DNA of 64,000 bases from assembly GCF_963678635.1 (NCBI RefSeq), contig NC_087067.1, positions 1,984,001 to 2,048,000 of the forward strand. Direction: 5' to 3'. Below, one piece after another: positions 44,283 to 54,600 of this stretch (positions are counted from its first letter, which is position 1; the number at the start of each line of letters is the position of its first letter). This DNA is from Symsagittifera roscoffensis (taxonomy: Eukaryota > Xenacoelomorpha > Acoela > Convolutidae). Made by a program: the position numbers and the translations under genes. The notes beneath the pieces are model-generated. The model searched no databases and was not told the origin of the DNA. It saw nothing but the letters and a program-made list of their open reading frames with translations.

Positions 44283-44384
44283 TTTTTTTTGGGTTTCAAG
44301 TTTTGTCAGTTTCAACCTGATAGTTAAACCTTCGAAGGTTTAACTATCAGGTTGAAACTGACAAAACTTGAAACCCAAAAAAAA
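44283..44384. repeat. Perfect 102-bp palindrome
   Basis: The arms of 51 bp are exact reverse complements with no spacer, centred at 44,333/44,334 (CCTTC|GAAGG). The outer ends are T8 and A8 runs; the inner part includes GGGTTTCAAGTTTTGTCAG. Intact perfect palindromes of this size are unstable in cells and can also be made by assembly errors. Confidence 0.95.
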
Positions 44385-44399
44385 AAACATTATTTTTTT

Positions 44400-47188
44400 A
44401 TTTGTGTATCTGGAGACTCATCACTTTTGTGGCTATCATCAAGTAAGCTGTGGGTGCTGCAATTGGCAATTATCTCAGTTCTTCTCCTAGCCACAAACTC
44501 ACCTTTAAGTTACTTTTAATTGATTCGCGGCGTGGGCTGCGATTTAATTTTTTTAAAACCAAAAGAAAAAAAGAACTTGATAAGGCAATGGCATTGTTGG
44601 TCGGAAAAAATTATTGTTAAGGACTCATTATTACTGCGCAGTTTTTATAATAAGCTTAAGAACATAGTTAAAATTAGTATGATTTAGTTTTTGTAACGCG
44701 GAAAATTGAGATAAGGTACATAAAATGTGGTTCCTGACATGATGTTCAAGTTTTTAAGAATGGCAATAGATCACTATTGAGTACGAATGCTCTGGAGTCA
44801 TCCGTTCAAAGAGGACGTTGACGGGAATTTCCAGTGGTAATGTGCCATTCGGCTAGAAGGCAGAGTAGAAAATTCCAATCAGTGTATATTATAAAGTGAA
44901 ATGCCTTAGATACCAATTTTTGACGAGGGTCTGGAAATTTGTGGAATGTTAACCTAATTTAATTCGATTGGTGCTTAACCTTTCTTTTCTTCTGACGTTA
45001 GAAACAGCAAAATGGAGACTGATTGTACAAAAAAGAACAGAACAGTTAACTCGGGAAAAAAGTCACAACAAATCAGAAATGAACGCCTTTGAAATCAAAC
45101 ACTCTTAACGATAAGAGATTTAGCGTCCGATCTAGTCAAAAGCAAGATCCTGTGGCAAGATTGGAAACAACCCAAACACTCCTGTTCCTTGACTTTGGCA
45201 TGATATCAAAGTTATCTCCCGGGACGATTGGATTGGTGGCTGGTGCCTAAAATTTTTTTTACAACACGTAAAGCCCTTTTTGTTACTGAAATGTCCCGAA
45301 CGTTCATTTTAACTCGATTTTACTTTATTTGCGAGCATGATTATTTCTCTAATGTTTTCAATACGAAACTGTCACTAAAATAAACTATAAAAAAGGTTTC
45401 ATCCTCGTTTTCAGTAATAACCACGTTTCCTTGGAATCTGAGACCCATTTATGTGCTTTAAGTTTATGTAAAAAAAGCGAAGTAAAACTCGTTCGGTTGA
45501 TAATCTAAAAGTTGTAACTCAATTGTTGGCCCTTAAACAGACCAAAACATACTGAAGAAGTCAAAACTGTGAAAAATAGATAAAATTAAAGTATCTGGCT
45601 TTAGCCAGTTTTCCATACGGTTTTTTCTTTCCGTCGCTTTGTAACTTTTGGCGAATCTTACAAAAAACTTGAATTGAAAATGCAGAACAATTTTTTGAAT
45701 ATTTGAAAACTCAGGTGATAACGTTTTTGTGGGTATTGTAGAAATAAGACCGGTCCTCTGTCGTCCCGTTTTGCGTCTAAAGGGCAGCCCACCACTGTTT
45801 CAGTTGTTTCCGAAGACTGAACCGCATCACCACTTTTTTGTCAATAGAGAACAAATTCGACACAAATTAAGACAGGTTAAAAGACAAGCAGATGACACTT
45901 TGAAAAACCATTTTGATAATTACCTATTCCGAAAAGTTATACATGACTTCTGTTAAAGCTTAGCTTATATGTCGCAAAACAATCCGACTCTGATTCTCGA
46001 CAAATTGAAATGAGAAAACTCAATTAGTTAAATGGTGCTAAATTTTAGGCAAAGCTAGCGGCAGAAGTTCAAAAAGTTTCAAACACATGGCAAAATTTTT
46101 CATAAATTGTGGCGAAGTTGGGCTCTCAGAAACTTTTTTATTCAGACTCAATATATGATTTGAGTCGAAGTGATTGGTAAATTTCATTCCATATAAGACT
46201 CAGTTTTCATCCTCTAACTATTTGAGTTTGGTTTGAAACAATTAATCCAATGCTTTTAGTTCATCAGAAAAAAAAGTAATTTAGTGCCAAGTAACTTCAA
46301 TAATTTTTTGACTTATTTTTTTTGACAAGATAGACTTACCCTGATGTCAAGCAAAAAGTAAAATGAAAAGCTAAACAAGAATTCTTGCTGACAAGAAGAT
46401 AAAGTGTTTGCTAAAAACTCTGAACTTATAACTAGAACTTACTACTATCAAAACTAGAAATAAAAAATAATAATAACCTTGTCTGATGCAGAGAAAGCGC
46501 CAGAAGACCAATGGTCAGATATTCAACATATCTGACCGGAATTTTTTATCGGTTATATTATGATTCGAAAGAACAGAATTCTAAGGCAAAAAGTTGACAA
46601 AAAAAACGAGTAGATAGGTATTGAAATGATGATATACAGACTAATGTTGAAATTTGAAAATTGTGAAACTGTGTGATTTGAGTTTTTACTATAACAGTAC
46701 CGCCAGTTCGGTTGAATTTGAAAACCGCCAATTCAAAGTTTCCTCCATGCCGGTTTTCCAGAAAACATCTGAGATTTACCATTTTAATTTTAGTAGGTGA
46801 GGCAATTTAAATTGTTTCTTCACAGTCAATCTGATATCGAACTGAGGCAATGAATATTTTCCTAATTGATTTGGTTGTTTAGTTTTTTGTCAGTTTTCGC
46901 GTTGAACTGTATTGCTACTTGCCTTTTATAAATTATTTTGACAAAATCATTCTGAGAAATAGTGTTTCTGCTTAATTCAACAAAAATTTTCAAGTTGAAC
47001 TGAGGAAAGCCACGTGGCCAAATTGTTTTTTTTTTTGAAATCAAACCTTTTTTTTTCATATATATATAATCAGAGATGAAAATCAATAGCACTGCAGAGA
47101 TGATACTACACGTTTTACAGTTTCACTGAAATAAAATTGTCTTTTCATTGTATGATTCGATGCAGTCTTCTTAAAGTTTGATTACGAT
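44400..47188. other. Non-coding, AT-rich
   Basis: No gene is recognised. A 75-codon plus-strand frame (45,729-45,956) has a charged helical stretch (NREQIRHKLRQVKRQADDTL) but no homology I can name. A small hairpin (GGTCAGATAT...ATATCTGACC) lies at 46,513-46,537. Confidence 0.45.
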
Positions 47189-47197
47189 ATTTAATAC
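47189..47197. repeat. Target-site duplication ATTTAATAC, left
   Basis: Identical nonamer at 47,656-47,664. Confidence 0.9.
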
Positions 47198-47655
47198 GGG
47201 TGCCGGACATCAAGCCGACGGGACTTCAAGCCGAATCGTAAAATTAGGGACTTCAAGCCAAAAATTTGCTCATTAAGTCATGAAATAAGGTTAATTTGAA
47301 AACTTTTTTGAAGAATTTCTCAATTTCATGATCTTTTTTTGGTAATTATTAGTGTTTTCATAAAATTTAAGCCTCCAAATGATGTTTAGGAAAGTTGAAA
47401 ATTAAAGCACGGTTGAAGGTAATTTTTCTTGTTTATAATTTATGCATTTCAAAAAACGGCTTATATAATTAACTAATGCCAATCCTAAATGATTCATTGT
47501 CATAAATAACGCTTATTATGGACTAAACTAGCCTAAGATTTTGAAAAGCGACGTTTAACAGATGAAAAAATAATGATTTGAGGTGCTTGTTAAGTTTAAT
47601 TTTCGGCCTGAACTCCCTTCGGCTTGAAGTCTCGTCGGCTTGTTGTCCTAGACCC
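47198..47655. mobile_element. Mutator-like MITE with 9-bp target duplication
   Basis: The 458-bp element starts GGGTGCCGGACATCAAGCCG and ends with the reverse complement of GGGTCTAGGACAACAAGCCG. The inverted repeats extend about 38 bp with few mismatches. Exact 9-bp duplications flank it. A GGG start with 9-bp duplications is typical of Mutator-like elements; that class assignment is inferred, since no transposase is present. The inside is AT-rich without coding. Confidence 0.85.
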
Positions 47656-47664
47656 ATTTAATAC
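47656..47664. repeat. Target-site duplication ATTTAATAC, right
   Basis: It matches 47,189-47,197. Confidence 0.9.
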
Positions 47665-48366
47665 TGGTAACTTCGGTTGATCCGTAAATTTTCAAGTATA
47701 GTACTCCAGATTGTGAAACGGGTTTAACACAAATTTTATAAAATTGTATCGATCACCATCTTGTGCAAGTCGAAGCTGATTGATAGAAAATACAGCCGAT
47801 GAATAAATGTGCTGTTGGAAGTATTCAATATTTTCCTTAGTATAACTACGTGACTGTTAAAAATTAAATTAGAGACAACTCTTGACAATTTAAATTGCTT
47901 CAAAAACAGAAAAACTTTTGAATTAGCGGTTGTAACGTAGAATTTACTCCTTTTAAAGAATAGGGCTTTCTGCGGTGAATAGGTTGCTAAAAAATCTGAA
48001 TCAAAATCCGAAGTCAATTTTTGCGCAAGCAGAATATGGTTCAGTTTTAAGAAAAACAAAGAGCAGTAGTGACCGGGCTGAAAACTTTTATCTCAAGCAT
48101 GTGTGTGGTTTGATCGCAAATGAATAGATCTAGTTGTTGGACTTTTTAGGCCAGTTTGCTTGCCTTTAAAGTTTTTGATACCATTTACTTAGACAATTGC
48201 ACGCGTAAAATAAATATTTCCGTGAAATAGTGATCTATTTAGATTTTTTACTGTTGATTTTTTCTTTTTGTTTGGAAACTCTAATAAGAAGAATCAAAAG
48301 TCGTTGATCCAAAGTCGGTTCAAAATTGGATCAAAGAAGATCGCCCGAGATTCACTACTATCTACA

Positions 48367-48465
48367 ATGCCGAAAAGGTTAATATGGTGTCAACTATTCT
48401 GTACTGCACTCTGTTGCTTGCCGCTTCTGTGTATTGCTCTTGAGGCTGTCTCGTCAAAAAAAATG
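48367..48465 (+). CDS. Possible signal-peptide exon or tiny secreted peptide
   Basis: The ATG at 48,367 encodes MPKRLIWCQLFCTALCCLPL then LCIALEAVSS, a textbook signal peptide with an Ala/Val/Ser cleavage-like end. It either stops after 33 codons or splices at the adjacent GTAATG. No second exon was found downstream. A chance frame is quite possible. The rest of 47,665-48,880 shows nothing. Confidence 0.2.
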
Positions 48466-48879
48466 TAATGACCTCCAATTGTAAATTACTTCAAACGATT
48501 TTTTACGTCAAGTTACAGAAGGCCCTGATTGACCACGATATAATCTATCAGTCCAACCGAAGGAAAAGAGCCTGCATTTTTAGCGCAATTGCTTGATTGC
48601 AATTTAACTTCCACTAATTTCACTAACACTAAACTATTCTCTCTCTCTAGAGAATCTCTGATGAGAACCAACTATTTACTGTTTCTGCTATAATTGTTCT
48701 CCTACTCCGAGAACTAACTACTCGATTCGCTAGCATTAATTGTTCTAACTCTTACAAGCTCTACGGTACCTTCAATTTCTTATTTTTATATACACTTAGT
48801 TTTAGTTAATTACGCCATTCCCTATCAGTCCTGACATCCGCTGAAATCACCCTTTAGATCATGTTTTAAGACTATATCC

Positions 48880-50600
48880 CTCCCCCTGTCAACTCTGCCA
48901 CGTGCCAAGTTCGCTTTCTTTTATCAATCTTTTCAAGCTTATTAGATACCCGGTATGTGGTAGGTGTCACAATTTGACCAAAAAAACAAAATGTAATACA
49001 ATTCTAATCAGCTAATTCCTGACCTCAGTGACTTCAGCTCTCGAGTTCAACTTAACCTCCAAACCATGCTATGTTTACTCAGTGACCCTCCCAAGATCTT
49101 TATTTTATTTATCCCGTTAACGTTCCGACCTCCAAAGGGTAAGGAGAGACCCTTTTCATGGGTACCTAAATCATTCCAATTATCTAAAATTTCGATCTGT
49201 ACTCTATTCCAATCCCGACCTTCTAGCTATCAGGGTAAGGTATTTCGTCTATTAGGGGTCAAATTAAACCGAAAAGTCACCTCCGGGAAGCCAAGTAAAG
49301 TCCCCGTTCGTTCATGCTACTTAGGAGACCTATTTTTCATGCTGCGGTCCTATTACCATCAACTTCCTCTGGTACTACTTTTCTTTAGTCTAGTTGAATT
49401 GCTATCAATAGATCATTCGCCAAGCTAAACTGACCCAAATGTTTACAAAATCCACCAAGAATTAAAACTACTACCTCAACGTTGCATTGTAAAACTATTC
49501 CTCTATCAGCTTCTGCTCTAGTTTTAAATACATAAATTTCCTCCCAATTTTTTTTTAACAAGGAGACCCATTCTCATTTTCAGGGGTTGGGCTTGAGAAT
49601 AAGCCATTTTCCGGTGATAATGTTGGGGTTTTCTATGCAATTTTGGGGTTAAGACGCTCAAAGATCAAGTTGAGGTTACCCAGGGGTCAAACGGGGTCAG
49701 ACTTCCATATTTGGGTTCAAAATCCCATGGGGGTCCTAACTACCAAGTTCCATCCATATCCCATTAATACTTCACTAGTTATCCCATTACTAAGGTCCAT
49801 CATCACTTTTTCCGGAAAAAGGCTATTAACACCGGAAGGAGTTGTCAGAGGGTTTTCACTCACAAGGGTTCTTTTTTCGGGGTTTGTATCTTATGTCGAT
49901 TGCTGCAACAAAATCATTATAACACCATCCAATATTTTGCGTTAACTGCCTATTTCCGGTTTAAGAGGGTGTTTTTTCAAGTTGTAAGGGGGTGTTTTTT
50001 CAAGTTTTTTCAAGTTAGGGGTGGGTTTGTTTACCTAGGTCATAAAACCGGAAGTGGGCTTCATAGAGGCCTGGGGTTCCAAACTTAAGCTTCCCTCAAC
50101 TAGGCCTATAACATATTAAAATTTGAGCCCAATACCGCCGCTAGTTTCCGAGTTCTGATAGGGCCATTTACACTTCCGGGGACCGTTATCAATTGCCCCC
50201 AAGGGTCTGAGGTGTCCTGTTTTTCGTATGCCCGGGTCAAATCATCTCTAGTATCACTCCTCTAAATTTCATAACATTAGCTTTCTTAGTTCCGATTTTT
50301 TTGGGGGGGGGGGGTTCGCCGATTTTTTCAAATTTAATTTTCTGGTATAGGAGGGACGATATCTTTGAAGAATGAACTATTTTGAACTCGACCCTTTGTT
50401 TTTGTTTGTTTGTCTTACTACTTAAGTTAATGACGAATCAATCTTACGCTCAGGCTACTATAGCATGTAATACAGTAGAATCACCAATTTTACACATCCA
50501 AAGTCAACCGTCTAGGGGCTTGTCCACGTACTCAAGGTCATCCTGGTTGCTCATTCTTATTATTCCAAGGTAGAGGGGTATGATGAATGGTTCCCCAGAC
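48880..50600. other. Compositionally distinct block of unknown origin
   Basis: The stretch has visibly more C and G (many CCC, GGGG and TCC words) and fewer A/T runs than both neighbours. Open frames of 60-120 codons occur on the plus strand (for example 49,066-49,428 and 49,643-49,945) but show no motif. Repeated phrases such as TGTTTTTTCAAGTT occur near 49,970-50,010. It may be an old insertion of unknown class. Confidence 0.35.
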
Positions 50601-51556
50601 AAATAACGTATGAACTAGAATTTCCGCATTTATCAAAAGAGCGCAAATTTTGAGCAGCTAACAAAAAAAGTGTTTCTGAAGCTTTTAGCATGCATATATT
50701 TTCCTTTTGCGCTCCAACTAATTCTAGGAACTCGCAACAAGCGTACTCCTGCTCCGTTCCAGTTTGATAGAACTAAAGTGACCAAAATTATAACTGATTC
50801 AGAAATAAAATAAGGAAAAAACTGTTTTAATTGTTTTAAGCGCACCTGTATGATCGTTTTTTCTGAAAACAGATTAATGTGATGTATCAAAACATCTTCC
50901 GATGAATCAAAGAAATTCTTACAAATATCACGAAAGATAGTCAGCTAGGTTGAAATCATGTGTTTCAGGTGGTTTTAAAAACTTTAGTTAAATTATTTGC
51001 AACGTTTTTATTTCTTACTTTTTAACAAAATGAGGTCATTAACTAAAACGAGTACTGAAGTTTTTGGTACAATTTGTATGGTTTCCAAAAAAAAGTTACA
51101 CAGCTTGCGTATATGTATTTTAAGTCAAAAATTTATATAGAAATTTGACTCATATCAACGCTTATAAGCCATAAATTCAAACAAACAATCTTAGTAGACA
51201 CGTTGATTAAGTTGGTCAAAATCGGCTCAGCCAAAAACTAACCAATTCAGATTCAACTCAAGTCGAAACATGAAAAACGTGTTTTAAACTTTTCGTCTTG
51301 TTTAAGCAAAGCTTTCGACCATATCTTACAAGTGCACCTTGTTCTAACCATTCTACGCACGTTTGAATTTAATTCATTTTTATACTTTTCAAGTAAATTT
51401 AACCATTTTGTTACTTAAAACCAGGCATATCTGTTTGTTTTCTTACTATACATACAATTAGTCTCACCCTGATCTTTTTTTAAATTACCTTTTTTCGACA
51501 AAATTCGTGAAAAAGTGGAATTATTAGTAGATTAGTAGCGAGTTATAATAGCGATT
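50601..51556. other. Upstream flank of the tetraspan gene
   Basis: No coding content. An in-frame TAG at 51,536-51,538 lies six codons before the gene's ATG. The promoter should be here or further upstream; no clear element stands out. Confidence 0.4.
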
Positions 51557-51684
51557 ATGATTGGTCAAGCGTTAGTGAATGGGATATTCTGCTGTCTGCA
51601 GCTGTCAGCCGTCGTCTTTTGTTTTGTGGCCCTGTATACTAACCAGTGGATCAGGGAAGTCCAACCCAAAGATTCAAATGACAG
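51557..51684 (+). CDS. Tetraspan gene exon 1
   Basis: Encodes residues 1-42 and two bases of codon 43: the short N-terminus, helix 1 (GIFCCLQLSAVVFCFVALY) and the start of the loop with Trp31. The donor is ACAG|GTAAAA. Confidence 0.85.
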
Positions 51685-54600
51685 GTAAAAATTGTTCCCC
51701 ATCTTTTTCTTGAGTCTCTGACTATTCTCCCCATCGCTTTTGCAGGGTACAAATTTCAATTCTGCCAAATTGTTGAATCAGTTCCTAAAAGGGGTGGCAA
51801 TTAAGGTAAAGCGAAAAAGGTTAGAGGGAACTAGTTGACGAAACATGCGTTGACAAAACATGGCAAAACAATTGTAGTTGAAATTGTTTATGGATCATGC
51901 AAATCCATACCACTATATTGAAAAAAAACCGCAGCATTTTTTCATAGAATTCTCTAATGGAATTGTACGGTTAGCTTTTTTTTGTGAGATCAAGCCAGGT
52001 TTCCAGAACAGTGTTTAGATCTGCTTAACAATCTCCCCCCCTTCTTGAAAGGGGGGGGGGGTGATTCTTTAGTAGGTACAATAGGGGGGGGGGTGATTCT
52101 TTAGTAGTTACAATAGGGGGGGGGGGTGATTCTTTAGTAGGTACAATATCGGGGTGGAGAGATTGTCAAGTAGATCCCAGTGTTTTTCTCATAGAATATA
52201 ACGCTGTTTTTGTTTCGTTCAAACGCCGAAAGTTGATTGACCTCTGTATAGCCTCGTCCGCAAGCCGGTCAACCTTACTGCTACTCTTAAAGACAAAATG
52301 GTTGAGTAGCTCCAGAGCACCAGGCTCAGAATGACTGTGTTTCACCAGGCGCCCCTGAAAAGTTCATGTTTTTATTTTTAAAGGGTTTCGTTCTTTTTAG
52401 ACTGCCGACTGACGTCAAAACTATAAGGAATGGAAACTGGCGCGAAAAAAGCTCTTGAGCATGGGCACAGAAATCGTTTAGGCAAACGCGTTTTTGTATA
52501 TTATAGTGTGAAGTGGAGAAACAGTTAGGTCAACAAATGAAAACTCGAAAAAATGACCACTTTTTCTTATGTCCCTTTTTATAGGATTTTATTTGTAAGG
52601 TTAGAAAAGTACTTTTTGGGTACAATTTTTCTACGACGTTTTTACCCGTATAAAGAGTCGTCATGTAATCATTCTTTTCCAACTACTGTTCTGCAGGTAT
52701 TTCGACAGAGTTGAAGCTTTACATAACCAGGCTATGCTCACTGGCCTAGAAGATGAAGTTTTGTCATCCATCGGACTGTTCAGGATCTGGGCTAGGGGTG
52801 ACGAGTCATACCCACTTCCTATTGTGGGTAACTAACTCAAACTGCATTTTTTTACTTTTCAACCCCCCCCCCCTTTCTTCGTCTTCAGTCATCGAATTGT
52901 TGTTGAAATGAAATCAAGATTTGAAGTTTTTCTTTTAAGCTCCGTTAATCGGTAAGTTATACGCTAGAAAAAATAGTGCTCTCGTCAACAAATTGAAGAT
53001 TTTATCATTAAACACATTGTTTGTAAGCGCAGAATGTTTTCAACTCATTTGGTAAAACCCACATTTTTTCGCAGAGCTTAGTTTTTTCCGCTAAAAGACT
53101 GCAATGAAAAAATCAGCAATGAAAATCAAAGAAAGGGATCCTTATCGCAATTACATGTTTGAATGAAACAAGAAAAACATTTTCGGTCTCAAAGAGTTAT
53201 TTTATTTAATTTGTATAAAAATGATGCAAAAAAAACGAAGCAAGTTTTTAGTTTGTTGTTTCATCTTCTTATTTTTTGTTTGTGTGTAATTCATATTTTG
53301 TGTTAAACGTTAAATAAGCGCAACCAAACCAAACAGTTTTAAGTTTTTTTTTTCAAAATATGTTTGGCAACTTGGCACAGGTTTGGAAATATCATCTTTT
53401 TCCAAAATGCGATTTTTAAAATTTCCACCTCATTACCACTGCAATCCGACTCACTTTTCTTGTGTTGACTTAATATCAATTACTCCGGACGAGAACTAAA
53501 TCGTCTTGTTTTTAAAAAAAAAGCTGAAAAAAAACAGCCAACTTGAGTAAAAAACATATGACCTTACTACAGAACTTATTAACGAAAAAGTATAGTCCCG
53601 CGGGTGCTAGGGATTTTAGCAGACCGGTTTTTTGGCAGACTCAGAACAATTATAAAGTGTGATAGCTAACTTCAAACGCGGCATTGGCGATTAGCGACCG
53701 CTTGACTCGCTGCGCTTAGATGGGGGCGTTCAACGGTGCCGAAGTACAACAGTGCCGAAAAAGGCGGGAAAATTTCAGAATAATTTACACGCATTTTCTA
53801 AAGAGCGGGAAATTTCTGGCGCTAATTAACAAAGAAAATCACTCCAATTTTGGCGCCAAAATGTCTGCAACATCAAATTAAAGAATTATGTTGGCGCCAA
53901 AACGTCTAAATGGCAAGCTTTCCCTCCCAAAATCTTTAATTGCCAATTAAGATTGTAAACAATCTCTGTTTAATTTTTGATTGCCGCACTTAATATGTTG
54001 AAATTTGTTCAAATTTTTGGCACTGTTGAACACAGTTTTCATTTTCGGCACTGTTGTACTTCGGCATCGGCACTGTTGAACTGCCCCGCATCGGTTCAAC
54101 GCAAAGATTATCTGTTTATTTAGACTGTTGTGTTTTTGAAGTGGATATTTTTGTTGACAAATCGTGAGATAATTGACTTAATTGGGGAAGCTTGGCCCCA
54201 AACTGAACGTCTTTTTGAGTCTGTCAAACAATCGGGGGAAGGGGGGGGGTTTCAACAGTGCCGAAAAAGGCGGGAAAATTTCAGAAAATTTGCAATTTAA
54301 ACGTTTTCGCGCCAAAATAATTGTTTAATTTGCTGTTGCAGACATTTTGGCGCCAAAATTGGAGTGATTTTCTTTGATAATTAGCGTCAGTAATTTCCCG
54401 CTCTTTGGAAAATGCGAGTAAGTTACTCGCATTTTCCAAAGAGCGGGAAATTACTGACGCTAATTACTAAAGAAAATCACTCCAATTTCGGCGCCAAAAT
54501 GTCTGCAACAGCAGATTGAACAATTATTTTGGCGCCAAAACGTTTAAATTGCAAATATTATCTCCCAAAATGTTTAATTACCACTTAAGATTGTAAACGA

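Noticed and set aside
50382-50573. Signal-peptide-like plus-strand frame (NSTLCFCLFVLLLKL...)
   Set aside because: It has no ATG start, no downstream exon and lies in the compositionally odd block; support too weak.
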